From: Rossellomorea sp. SC111
Lineage (GTDB): Bacteria; Bacillota; Bacilli; Bacillales; Bacillaceae_B
DNA length: 64,000 nucleotides
Direction: 5' to 3'
NCBI RefSeq assembly: GCF_024733565.1
Contig: NZ_JANIOC010000003.1
Span: 62,001 to 126,000 of the forward strand
Made by a program: the position numbers and the translations under genes. Below, one piece after another: positions 9,216 through 16,714 of the stretch (the stretch's first letter is position 1; each line of letters begins with the position of its first letter). The notes under the pieces are model-generated. The model ran no database searches. It had not been told where the DNA came from and saw nothing but the letters and a program-made list of their open reading frames with translations.

Positions 9216-9347
9216 GCTGTTGATTGGAGTGCAAGACGAAGACTCCTACGGGAAAAGCGGAATAGGTAAGACCCCGCAGGAGCGAAAGCGACGAGGAGGC
9301 TAGCCGAACGCCCGAGGAAAGCGAAGTCTTGCACGGAAATCAACAGC
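9216..9347 (-). repeat. Family A hairpin repeat, copy 1
   Basis: 132 bp bounded by GCTGTTGATT and its complement AATCAACAGC. Internally TGCAAGACGAAGACTCC pairs loosely with the GAAGTCTTGCA side. It shares long identical tracts with 39548-39680 in opposite orientation. Confidence 0.85.
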
Positions 9348-9408
9348 GGTGGACCAACGCATATTTTCAATCCACAAAAAAAATAAGCCGGTCAGGGCCG
9401 GCTTTTGT

Positions 9409-9645
9409 TTAGAACATCGGGTTGTCTTCAAGGAATTGATAGATCTCATCCACCAGTTCTTCAGGCGTGTCACCTGTTACAACCTCCCCATTGACGAGAG
9501 CATAAAACGCTTGGGCACATTTTCCGCAGTATCCCAGGCAACCGTACTCAATGACATCAAGGTTCGGGTCTCTTTCTAATATCTCAAGCGCTTTTTGCGC
9601 ACCACTAGCAAGATTGCTTATACAAAATTCAATAATAGGTTTCAA
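9409..9645 (-). CDS. yuzB: YuzB (DUF1450) protein
   Basis: 78 residues, equal to the B. subtilis family member. It contains [12 protein letters not shown], a CxxxCxxC cluster near residues 35-42 typical of thioredoxin-like [2Fe-2S] ferredoxins, and ends LEDNPMF. The biochemical role is unknown; cluster or zinc binding is inferred from the cysteines. Start is TTG 9645 (MKPIIEFC), 6 nt after GAGGTG. A longer frame up to 9714 is out of register with any ribosome site. It is divergent from yutJ, as in B. subtilis. Confidence 0.88.
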   Translation of the reverse strand: MKPIIEFCISNLASGAQKALEILERDPNLDVIEYGCLGYCGKCAQAFYALVNGEVVTGDTPEELVDEIYQFLEDNPMF

Positions 9646-9973
9646 TTCCATCACCTCACTACTCTTAGTTATGCTACCTTTTTTTATCATTATCGTCAAT
9701 GATTTGCATTCCATGTAATGGTATAACAGATTGTGAACATTTTCGCTTATTTCTGTTGTGAAAACACCTTTATTTCGATATACTTTTAATGTTAATAGGT
9801 TTATTTATGTAGAATTCACTCGAATTATGCTTCACATTGAAAATGCTTACTTTACCAGGACCCGCTTCGGCGCGACTGTCCTTTAAACCCTGTCCCTATT
9901 TAAACCGGGATATAAATTATATTCAAACACACTATTTCAACAATAATGTAGAGTGCAAAAAGGGGAAATTTTC
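9646..9973. other. 328-bp divergent intergenic region yuzB/yutJ
   Basis: It contains the yuzB promoter (9671-9699). The yutJ promoter is not clear; ATATAAATTATATT near 9910-9923 is a candidate -10 area. No gene was seen. Confidence 0.5.
9671..9699 (-). promoter_or_regulatory. Sigma-A promoter of yuzB
   Basis: TTGACG-N17-TAGCAT on the minus strand, 26 bp before the TTG start. The spacer begins ATAATGATAA, which resembles part of a Fur site, but no full palindrome is formed. Confidence 0.5.
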
Positions 9974-11041
9974 ATGAAACAATTAGTGCTGCTTGGCGGA
10001 GGATATGGCAACATGCGCGTCCTTCTTCGCTTATTACCCAACCAATTACCTGAAGATGTATCGATTACCCTGATTGACAGAAATCCTTATCACTGTCTGA
10101 AGACAGAATACTATGCACTTGCTGCAGGGACGATTTCAGATCAACATGTACGCGTGTCCTTCCCGGAACATGACCGGTTATCCTATGTATACGGAGATAT
10201 CTCAGACGTGGACATGGAGAATAAACTCGTTCGTATGAAAGATCAGGATCCCGTACCTTATGATGATCTTGTCATCGGTCTTGGGTGCGAGGATAAATAT
10301 CATAATGTACCCGGCGCAGATGAACATACGTTTTCGATTCAGACGATTGAAAGGTCACGTAAGACTTACCAAACGCTTTGTAATCTTCCAGCGGGTTCGA
10401 TTGTCGGGATCGTCGGCGCCGGCTTGAGCGGGATTGAACTTGCCAGTGAGCTTAGGGAAAGCCGTTCTGATTTGAAAATTAAATTATTTGACCGTGGGCC
10501 ACGTATTCTCAATGCCTTTCCTGAACGTCTGAGCTCTTACGTTCACGGTTGGTTTGACGAAAACGGCGTAGAAATCGTGAACAATTCCAATATTACAAGA
10601 GTGGAACCAAATACACTGCATAACCATGAAGAACAGATTTTCTGTGATGCCATTGTTTGGACTGCCGGGATTCAACCGAGCAAGGTCGTTCGCGATATGG
10701 ATGTGGAGAAGGATGCAAGCGGTCGCGTCGTCCTGACAAAGTATCATAATCTGCCTCAGGATGAGAATGTGTATGTAGTCGGTGACTGCGCAAGCCTTCC
10801 TCAAGCCCCGAGTGCACAACTTGCTGAAGGACAGGCTGAACAAATCGTAACCATCTTGCTGAAGCGTTGGAATAATGAAGAGCTTCCGTCAGAGTTACCA
10901 AAGATCAAGCTGAAGGGAATCCTTGGCTCCCTCGGAAAGAAACATGGTTTCGGACTGGTAAACGAGCGCTCCATTACAGGACGCGTCGCCCGTTTGTTGA
11001 AATCCGGTGTATTGTGGATGTATAAATATCATAATGGTTGA
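9974..11041 (+). CDS. yutJ: NDH-2-like NAD(P)/FAD oxidoreductase (YutJ)
   Basis: 355 residues, the second NDH-2 relative in the window. Its domains are an N-terminal FAD fold (LLGGGYGNMRVL), a central nucleotide fold (GIVGAGLSGIELASELRES), DAIVWTAGIQPSK, and the C-terminal FAD motif YVVGDCASLPQAPSAQLAEGQ. The third glycine of the first GxGxxG is asparagine, unlike YumB (GAGYGG). NDH-2 activity is therefore plausible but not proven. ATG 9974 is preceded by AAAGGGGAAA. Terminators flank it, so it is monocistronic. Confidence 0.88.
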   Translation: MKQLVLLGGGYGNMRVLLRLLPNQLPEDVSITLIDRNPYHCLKTEYYALAAGTISDQHVRVSFPEHDRLSYVYGDISDVDMENKLVRMKDQDPVPYDDLVIGLGCEDKYHNVPGADEHTFSIQTIERSRKTYQTLCNLPAGSIVGIVGAGLSGIELASELRESRSDLKIKLFDRGPRILNAFPERLSSYVHGWFDENGVEIVNNSNITRVEPNTLHNHEEQIFCDAIVWTAGIQPSKVVRDMDVEKDASGRVVLTKYHNLPQDENVYVVGDCASLPQAPSAQLAEGQAEQIVTILLKRWNNEELPSELPKIKLKGILGSLGKKHGFGLVNERSITGRVARLLKSGVLWMYKYHNG

Positions 11042-11047
11042 TAAAAG

Positions 11048-11078
11048 AACCCCTACTTTTCAACAGTAGGGGTTTTAT
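11048..11078. terminator. Terminator shared by yutJ and the P450 gene
   Basis: 10-bp stem AACCCCTACT/AGTAGGGGTT (11048-11057 with 11065-11074) followed by TTATT; convergent genes. Confidence 0.82.
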
Positions 11079-11101
11079 TATGTCCTTATTCTAATCATCA
11101 C

Positions 11102-12310
11102 TCATCCATTCAATTCCACATACAAATCCTTAAGGCCCCTAAGCAGGAACATATCCCTCCAATTGGACTCATCGTGCTTCCCCGTCATGGACATGGAGGG
11201 AAATGCGCTGAGCAGTTTTTCAAAGGCTATTTTCCCCTCTAGTCTTGCAAGGGGTGCTCCCAGACAGAAATGAATTCCATATCCAAAGGCCATATGCTGA
11301 TTGGGTTTCCGAGTCACATCAAAAGTATCCGCACAATCAAATTTCCTTTCATCACGGTTGGCAGATGAGATCGAGGCAAGTACCACGTCTCCTCTCTTGA
11401 TGCGTTTCCCCTTGAAATCGATGTCGTCATCAGACCACCGTGCGGTAGAGAAATCAACCGGACTATAGAAACGAAGTGACTCTTCAATGGCCGTCTCAAT
11501 CAAAGAGTGATCCATCCTCAGCTTCTCTAATTGATCCGGATGTTCAAAGAGCGCATATATTCCATTCCCGATCAGGTTGACCGTTGTTTCATGCCCCGCA
11601 ATGATGAGAAGAACAATCATTGAATATAGTTCATCTTCCGTTAACTGCTCCCCTTCTTCCTCATGCAAGATCATATTGGAAATCAAATCTTCCTTAGGGC
11701 TTTTCTTCTTCTCTGCAAACAGAAGCGTCAAATAGTTAATAAATTCCTTCATCTCTTCCTGGAAACCAGTGTTCATATTGTCTGATGCCGACACGATGGT
11801 GTTGGACCAGCGCCTGAACTTTTCACGATCTTCTGACGGGACACCAAGAAGTTCCGATATGACGATGATCGGAAGCGGAAAGGCAAACTCATCAATCAGA
11901 TCTACGGAGCCTTCTTGGGCCTTCATCTCATCAATGAGTTGATCGGCGATGACCTCGATCCTGGGTGAAAGCTCCTGTATCCTCTTAGGATTGAAATAGG
12001 GTTGTACAAGTTTTCTCAGCCGAGTATGGTCAGGTGGATCGACATCGAGCATCATGTGCTGAAATACCCTTGTCTCCAATGGCAAATCGTTACTTCTCCC
12101 AGAATCCGAAAATACTTTTGATTGATCTTTGATAAAAGATTGTGTCTTTAGTAGCTCTAACACATCTTCATACCCTGACACGATCCACGTCGTATGCCCC
12201 CCGTTTTCCCATGCGGCAAACACCGGATCTGTATTTCTTAAGTGGGAATAGAATGGGAAGGCTCCCCTTTTAAAGTTGGACTGAAATATTGTATCGAACG
12301 AATTCATCAT
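11102..12310 (-). CDS. Cytochrome P450 (CYP107/109-like soluble monooxygenase)
   Basis: 402 residues, soluble bacterial type with no membrane anchor. Three diagnostic motifs are present: the I-helix oxygen-binding IIAGHETT, the K-helix ESLR (ExxR), and the haem-thiolate loop FGYGIHFCLG with the cysteine near residue 349. MMLDVDPPDHTRLRKLV is the common N-terminal signature of class I bacterial P450s. Likely substrates are fatty acids or terpenoids, but this is not readable. No ferredoxin gene is adjacent; YumC in this window is a possible reductase partner (inference). Start is ATG 12310 or 12307. A perfect palindrome lies in the promoter. Confidence 0.9.
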   Translation of the reverse strand: MMNSFDTIFQSNFKRGAFPFYSHLRNTDPVFAAWENGGHTTWIVSGYEDVLELLKTQSFIKDQSKVFSDSGRSNDLPLETRVFQHMMLDVDPPDHTRLRKLVQPYFNPKRIQELSPRIEVIADQLIDEMKAQEGSVDLIDEFAFPLPIIVISELLGVPSEDREKFRRWSNTIVSASDNMNTGFQEEMKEFINYLTLLFAEKKKSPKEDLISNMILHEEEGEQLTEDELYSMIVLLIIAGHETTVNLIGNGIYALFEHPDQLEKLRMDHSLIETAIEESLRFYSPVDFSTARWSDDDIDFKGKRIKRGDVVLASISSANRDERKFDCADTFDVTRKPNQHMAFGYGIHFCLGAPLARLEGKIAFEKLLSAFPSMSMTGKHDESNWRDMFLLRGLKDLYVELNG

Positions 12311-12320
12311 CTTCCCCCTT

Positions 12321-12348
12321 TAGTTAACTGACTAGTCAGTATTCTCAA
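12321..12348 (-). promoter_or_regulatory. P450 promoter with a TetR-like palindromic operator in its spacer
   Basis: The minus strand reads TTGAGA-N16-TAACTA. The perfect 14-bp palindrome ACTGACTAGTCAGT (12327-12340) fills the spacer. TGACTAGTCA cores are typical of TetR-family operators, but no TetR gene is in this window. Confidence 0.55.
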
Positions 12349-12407
12349 TCAGTATAAGATAAGGGAGGTGCTGCATCAATTCATTCGCCTCACCCTACAC
12401 ATAAATA

Positions 12408-12436
12408 AAGCCCATTTCATTAAATGAAATGGGCTT
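12408..12436 (-). terminator. Terminator of yuzD
   Basis: 14-bp stem AAGCCCATTTCATT/AATGAAATGGGCTT, followed on the minus strand by TATTTATG. Confidence 0.85.
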
Positions 12437-12445
12437 CCTCCGCGC

Positions 12446-12772
12446 TTAAACCGCTTTATATCCATACTTCTCAAGTTCACAGTAAATCGTCTTCAGACGG
12501 GGATTTCCTTCTCCGACAATTTTGCCATCCAACAAGACCACCGGGTAGAACATATCTTCTTCCACTACCCTTGAGGCAAACTGTTTCACCGATTCTTCTT
12601 CCGGCGGATTGTGGATATCCACATATTTAATGACAAATGGCTGATTTGGGTATTTCCGGCTCACTGCAGCCTCCAGCCATTCGTACGTTTCTTTCGATGA
12701 TGGTAAGTTCACGCAGCTTGGACAGAGTATTTCTGCCCCGTACACGTAAAGTTCAACTGGCTTACGTTCCAT
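12446..12772 (-). CDS. yuzD: YuzD (DUF1462) thioredoxin-fold protein
   Basis: 108 residues. VYGAEILCPSCVNLPSSKETYEW places a CPSC pair (about residues 17-20) after the first strand, as in thioredoxin-like folds. FYPVVLLDGKIVGEGNPRL resembles the cis-proline strand region. This matches B. subtilis YuzD, of unknown function, which also lies beside yutI. That neighbourhood suggests work on disulfides or clusters (inference). The start ATG 12772 follows GGGGGAGGAT. Confidence 0.85.
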   Translation of the reverse strand: MERKPVELYVYGAEILCPSCVNLPSSKETYEWLEAAVSRKYPNQPFVIKYVDIHNPPEEESVKQFASRVVEEDMFYPVVLLDGKIVGEGNPRLKTIYCELEKYGYKAV

Positions 12773-12931
12773 ATGATCCTCCCCCTTGTTCCCCTCTTTT
12801 GTTTATTTTACAAAAAAAGCAGGAAGGTTGGAACCATTTTCTTTCTGGAAACGGAACGGAATGGGAAACATTTCTTAAAAAAGAAATGCCCAATCATTTG
12901 CAGGTTGATAGATTTTTTGCGAATATGTCAT

Positions 12932-12937
12932 TATAAT
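12932..12937 (+). promoter_or_regulatory. Probable -10 box of yutI
   Basis: TATAAT 27 bp before the ATG. No convincing -35 at normal spacing. Confidence 0.4.
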
Positions 12938-12964
12938 AGATAGTAAGGAAAGGAGTAGATAATT

Positions 12965-13201
12965 ATGGCTGAAAACGAAATGATTGCACCCGTTCAGGAA
13001 GTATTAGATAAATTACGTCCGTTCCTACTTCGCGATGGTGGAGATTGTGAACTTGTAGACGTTGAAGATGGCATTGTGAAATTGCGCCTTCTTGGTGCTT
13101 GCGGAAGCTGCCCAAGTTCAACCATCACATTAAAAGCAGGAATCGAACGCGCATTGGTTGAAGAAGTTCCTGGTATCGTTGAAGTAGAGCAAGTATTCTA
13201 A
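12965..13201 (+). CDS. yutI: NifU C-terminal-domain Fe-S scaffold/carrier (Nfu, YutI)
   Basis: 78 residues made of a single NifU-like domain: [20 protein letters not shown], then [20 protein letters not shown]. The CGSC pair (CxxC, about residues 46-49) bridges a [4Fe-4S] cluster in a dimer (family knowledge). Nfu proteins deliver clusters to lipoyl synthase and aconitase; lipA is 8 kb away. GGAAAGGAG precedes ATG 12965. The gene is monocistronic, with a terminator 20 bp after the stop. Confidence 0.92.
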   Translation: MAENEMIAPVQEVLDKLRPFLLRDGGDCELVDVEDGIVKLRLLGACGSCPSSTITLKAGIERALVEEVPGIVEVEQVF

Positions 13202-13217
13202 TCGAGCTTGAACCTCA

Positions 13218-13257
13218 GTTCCTGAATCCTTTATTGGATTCAGGATCTTTTTCTTTT
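13218..13257 (+). terminator. Terminator of yutI
   Basis: Stem TCCTGAATCC/GGATTCAGGA (13220-13229 with 13236-13245) then TCTTTTTCTTTT. Confidence 0.85.
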
Positions 13258-14218
13258 ACTTCACTGCTGTTTTGGGGTTGTCTCCTTTAAGGACGGCAAG
13301 TATGTTCTCTACACACAGGCTCATCATGTCATAACGGGTGTCACTAGAGGAGCTTCCGATATGGGGGAGGGCGACGACTTGATCCAATTGCAGGAGAGGA
13401 TGATCTTCGCTTATCGGTTCGGTTTCGAATACATCCAGTCCTGCTCCCGCGATCTCCCCCCTCTTCAACGCCTGCTCGAGGGCCGATTCATTGACGATGG
13501 CTCCACGCGCTGCATTGATGAAGATCGCTGTATCCTTCATTTTACTGAATTGATCTTCCTGGAACATCCCCTCTGTTTCCTTGTTTAAAGGTGCCAGGAC
13601 GACCACGAAATCCGACTGGGCAAGAAGATCATCAAATGACACATACCGGACTCCGAGGGTCTCTTCCGCTTCGGATTTACGGGAACGGTTATGGTACAGC
13701 ACTTCCATATCAAATCCTTTCGCCCTTCTCGCCACCGCTTCCCCGATACTTCCCATCCCGACGATCCCCATCGTTTTGTGATGAATATCCATACCGGCAA
13801 GGAGAAGAGGCGACCAGCTTTTCCACTTTCCTTCTTTAATGTACCGGTCTGCTTCTACGATTCGTCGCGCTGTTGCCATCAGGAGGGCGAAGGTTAAATC
13901 CGCCGTCGTTTCCGTCAATACATCCGGTGTATTGGTGATCGTGACACCCTTTTCTTTTGCCGCTTCAAGATCGATATTGTCATAGCCTACTGCAAGGTTT
14001 GCCACAACTTTTAAAGAGGTGGCATTCTGTAAGAGTTCCCGATCGATCTTGTCCGATAGCATGGTAAGTAAAGCAGACGCTTTCTCTGCTTTATCCAGAA
14101 GGATGTCCCTCGGCACGGAGGCATCCTCCCGTTCCCACATCTCCACCTCGAACTCTCTTTTTAATGGGTCTACAACGGTCTCAGGAAGTTTCCTCGTAAT
14201 ATAGATGAATGGCTTCAC
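13256..14218 (-). CDS. D-2-hydroxyacid dehydrogenase (glyoxylate/hydroxypyruvate reductase type)
   Basis: 320 residues of the NAD(P)-dependent 2-hydroxyacid dehydrogenase family, which reduces glyoxylate, hydroxypyruvate or 2-keto-gluconate-like acids. The nucleotide-binding GMGSIGEAVARR lies mid-protein. Catalytic residues are visible as INAARGAI (Arg), DVFETEP (Glu) and LPHIGSSS (His). DVLTETTADLTFALLMATARR is the family signature. Start is taken as GTG 14218 (MKPFIYITRK), 6 nt after GGGGG; ATG 14224 abuts the ribosome site. Its end comes within the yutI terminator, convergent. Confidence 0.88.
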   Translation of the reverse strand: MKPFIYITRKLPETVVDPLKREFEVEMWEREDASVPRDILLDKAEKASALLTMLSDKIDRELLQNATSLKVVANLAVGYDNIDLEAAKEKGVTITNTPDVLTETTADLTFALLMATARRIVEADRYIKEGKWKSWSPLLLAGMDIHHKTMGIVGMGSIGEAVARRAKGFDMEVLYHNRSRKSEAEETLGVRYVSFDDLLAQSDFVVVLAPLNKETEGMFQEDQFSKMKDTAIFINAARGAIVNESALEQALKRGEIAGAGLDVFETEPISEDHPLLQLDQVVALPHIGSSSSDTRYDMMSLCVENILAVLKGDNPKTAVK

Positions 14219-14295
14219 ATACATCCCCCGCCTTCACTTTTATTTTCTTCAGTTTAGCATAAAAGGGAAGGCATATCCTATCTTAGGAGATTGGT

Positions 14296-15297
14296 TTACA
14301 GCCACGCTATGAGGGGAATTCCCCATTTTTTCACCGGCACTTCGGACATATGGTAAAAGTCTGACAGGAACGCTTCGTATTGATGGGAATTCTTCAAATA
14401 GCGTTCCAGTTTTTCCTCGACTGTCTTTTTCTCCTGTTCTGATTGGGAAATGTAATACTCTTCGATGCATTCGAAATAATGGAGGGGAAACAATAGCCGG
14501 GAATACACCAACCTCCATGAAAAAGGGGAAAGGGGTGTAATCGATTCATACTCTTTCAGGAATTCCTGAAGCTCAGGATGGAAGGTTTGGCTCCTCATGA
14601 AGTATCGTTCCCTCACCCATTCTGCTATGTCCCTGCTAGAGTGATCGAATACCCATTGAAACGGAAAATGTATGCACATTTCGGTCCCCCATGTTGACTC
14701 TAGAAACCGTTCATGACAAATCGTTCCGGCGTCCTCTGCCTTCGGGTCTTCATCAAGCTCCGTATCGACCAAGTATTGAATCGCATTTTCTGAAAGCGCA
14801 CTATAATAAGGATAACTCTCTACAAACCGGCGTTCAAACTCGTCAGCGGGCTGGTCCTGAATGACCTGGTAAAAGGCCTTTTCCAATTGAGCCATCCTCT
14901 TTTCCCACAGACTTTTCCACTGACCCATGCGATTTATCTTCTCCACTTTCTCTTCGAAGGTCCGTCCCCTGAAATGGAATTTACTTAGCTTTCTGCCGAG
15001 TTTATGATTTGGTGGGGACTCGATTCCCTCATTTCGAAGGACGACATAATCTTTATCCTTCTCCACCACAAGGAATTTCCCCTCTTGGCTCTGGACAAAG
15101 GTCGACACATGCCGGTCCCCGGAGCTTTTCAGGTGCTCTGCCAATTTATAAAGTTCCACCAGGGTTTCCTGTTCCATATTCGATACACCCACAATACTAT
15201 ATACTAATCCCCCGACCATATATCGATCCATCATTCCATCGAAGAATGCCCGCTCAGGATGCAACCCAAAGTGGTTTATTAGAATCTCTTGAGACAT
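14296..15297 (-). CDS. yutH: Spore coat-associated protein YutH
   Basis: 333 residues, close to B. subtilis YutH, a spore coat protein of the CotS/kinase-like fold group. An aminoglycoside-phosphotransferase-like core is suggested by LVELYKLAEHLKSSGDRHV, FLVVEKDKDYVVLRNEG and NHKLGRKLSKFHFRGR. The catalytic D and DxD motifs are weak, so kinase activity is doubtful. Start is ATG 15297, 5 nt after GGAGAGG; an in-frame ATG at 15342 lacks a site. It is divergent from yutG; no sigma-E or sigma-K promoter was resolved. Confidence 0.85.
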   Translation of the reverse strand: MSQEILINHFGLHPERAFFDGMMDRYMVGGLVYSIVGVSNMEQETLVELYKLAEHLKSSGDRHVSTFVQSQEGKFLVVEKDKDYVVLRNEGIESPPNHKLGRKLSKFHFRGRTFEEKVEKINRMGQWKSLWEKRMAQLEKAFYQVIQDQPADEFERRFVESYPYYSALSENAIQYLVDTELDEDPKAEDAGTICHERFLESTWGTEMCIHFPFQWVFDHSSRDIAEWVRERYFMRSQTFHPELQEFLKEYESITPLSPFSWRLVYSRLLFPLHYFECIEEYYISQSEQEKKTVEEKLERYLKNSHQYEAFLSDFYHMSEVPVKKWGIPLIAWL

Positions 15298-15530
15298 ACC
15301 GACCTCTCCTATCTTTAATGACCGTTCTTTTTCATCATTCATGTGCTAAATGTGCTCCCGGGGATCATCATTTCTCCAGTTATGTGAATATCCAAATCCA
15401 GGGATGGGCAAGAATGAGAACAGAAGCTATTATTATGTCTATTTTTCAATTGGGTATCATATGAGTAAAACAAGGCTTCGTCTAATCGAATTAGGGGTTT
15501 TATAATCTTTCAAGGAAAAAGGTGAATAAG

Positions 15531-16031
15531 ATGAAGGATAAAGAATCAATGGATTTATTAGAGAGAACCGCACGGAAATGGCTGCATGAAAGAGGAGTGG
15601 AAATAGAAGATATTGCTCAATTAGTCATGTACCTTCAACAGAAATATCATCCTGATCTTGAATTGAAGGAATGTGTCTATAACGTTGAACGCGTATTGAC
15701 GAAGCGTGAAGTGCAGAACGCCATACTTACAGGCATTCAACTTGATATATTAGCTGAGAAAAAGATGCTTGCGGAACCTTTGCAGGCGATTGTTGAAGTA
15801 GATGAGGGGTTATACGGTGTGGATGAAATCCTGGCCTTTTCGATTGTAAATGTGTATGGTTCGATCGGATTCACGAACTACGGATATATCGATAAGCAAA
15901 AACCGGGGATCCTGGAGAGATTGAATGATAAATCGTCAGGCATGTGCCATACCTTCCTTGATGATATCGTTGGTGCCATTGCAGCTGCCGCTTCAAGCCG
16001 ATTGGCACACAGGGCAAAGTGCGCAGAATAA
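15531..16031 (+). CDS. yutG: YutG, phosphatidylglycerophosphatase A-like protein
   Basis: 166 residues of the PgpA superfamily (DUF64-like low-GC group). The core motifs YGVDEILAFSIVNVYGSIGFTNYG and TFLDDIVGAIAAA carry the conserved acidic residues. Low-GC members lack the long hydrophobic segments of E. coli PgpA and look soluble, so phosphatidylglycerophosphate hydrolysis is not certain. ATG 15531 follows AAGGTG by 6 nt; TATAAT at 15501-15506 is the likely -10. A terminator follows. Confidence 0.85.
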   Translation: MKDKESMDLLERTARKWLHERGVEIEDIAQLVMYLQQKYHPDLELKECVYNVERVLTKREVQNAILTGIQLDILAEKKMLAEPLQAIVEVDEGLYGVDEILAFSIVNVYGSIGFTNYGYIDKQKPGILERLNDKSSGMCHTFLDDIVGAIAAAASSRLAHRAKCAE

Positions 16032-16047
16032 AAGGTAATATGTATCC

Positions 16048-16076
16048 AATCAGACGACAGGGTCGTCTGATTTTTA
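16048..16076 (+). terminator. Terminator of yutG
   Basis: 11-bp stem AATCAGACGAC/GTCGTCTGATT (16048-16058 with 16062-16072) followed by TTTA. Confidence 0.82.
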
Positions 16077-16189
16077 GTGATGGAAGAAGTGTACAAGATA
16101 TTTGATACAATCTACCCTAAAAAATATACAAGGTAACATAATTAGATCCATTAACTAACTTAATGTTTGCACATCAGCGAATAATTTTA

Positions 16190-16233
16190 TATAATTACAA
16201 ATATAGTTGTAATTATATTCATTATAGTTGTAA
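16190..16233. promoter_or_regulatory. Operator-like inverted and direct repeats upstream of the sda-like gene
   Basis: TATAATTACAA (16190-16200) and TTGTAATTATA (16207-16217) form a perfect 11-bp inverted repeat with a 6-bp spacer. TATAGTTGTAA occurs at 16202-16212 and again at 16223-16233, exactly 21 bp apart, on one face of the helix. Confidence 0.45.
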
Positions 16234-16343
16234 CCAGGGCCTAACTAAAATACATACACACCAAAAAAAGGCTTTCTCTCTTTTGGAGTCTACAGCATCA
16301 CACATTTTACATACGTTTTTGAAAATGATCGAGGTGAGATCTT

Positions 16344-16466
16344 ATTAAACTCCTGAGTGACAAAGCCCTTATCGATGCCTATACAAAAGCAAAACAGTTA
16401 AAACTCAGCATTGAATTCATCATGCTGATTGAACAAGAAATTAAAAAGAGAAAATTAGTTCATTAA
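16344..16466 (+). CDS. sda: Sda-like sporulation checkpoint peptide with an apparent ATT start codon
   Basis: 40 residues. Sda binds the dimerisation domain of KinA and blocks the phosphorelay, holding back sporulation while DNA replication is disturbed. From memory, the product aligns without gaps over all 40 positions with B. subtilis Sda: LSD at 4-6, LI at 9-10, Y13, KA 15-16, FI 25-26, LIE 28-30, EIK 32-34, R36, L38, H40. Phe25, important for KinA contact, is kept. The frame has a stop just upstream, and the only codon placed correctly after GAGGTG (7 nt) is ATT at 16344. The alignment starts at that very codon. The gene overlaps the convergent XRE gene by 4 bp. Confidence 0.82.
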   Translation: MKLLSDKALIDAYTKAKQLKLSIEFIMLIEQEIKKRKLVH

Positions 16467-16714
16467 AGAATCGTATGATTGTAGATGTCCTGGTGTTCTT
16501 CACAAGTCGGCATGATGTCTTCCCATTGGATCTCCAAAGAGCATACGATCGCAAACAGCTTGTTCAAAGAAGGGTTCGCCTCTCCCTTTTCAATCAACGA
16601 AATATAATTGACCGTTAATCCACATTTGCGACTTAATTCTTGTATGGTGATTTCTTTTGCTCTTCTATGCTGCCTTATTTTCTTTCCGACAAGTCCTGTA
16701 ACTGTAATACACAT
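16463..16714 (-). CDS. Small XRE-family transcriptional regulator
   Basis: 83 residues. The Cro/CI helix-turn-helix spans about residues 10-64: VGKKIRQHRRAKEITIQELSRKCGLTVNYISLIEKGEANPS, with the recognition helix around VNYISLIEKG. The C-terminus is short and has no sensor domain. ATG 16714 stands only 2 nt after GAGGT but 10 nt after AAGGG, so the start is acceptable though unusual. It is convergent with, and overlaps, the sda-like gene. It could govern nearby sporulation or stress genes; the target is unknown. Confidence 0.85.
   Translation of the reverse strand: MCITVTGLVGKKIRQHRRAKEITIQELSRKCGLTVNYISLIEKGEANPSLNKLFAIVCSLEIQWEDIMPTCEEHQDIYNHTIL

Larger units (their letters stand above)
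9022..9408. other. 387-bp non-coding stretch with repeat remnants
   Basis: It holds a decayed family A fragment (GTTGGTTGATTTCCGCTGGAG near 9045), a perfect bidirectional terminator (9131-9180) and a complete family A hairpin (9216-9347). No gene was recognised. Confidence 0.7.

Noticed and set aside
16100-16343. DnaA boxes upstream of the sda-like gene
   Set aside because: B. subtilis sda is DnaA-controlled, but only 6 of 9 matches to TTATCCACA could be found here (for example GTTTGCACA near 16166), which is not above chance.
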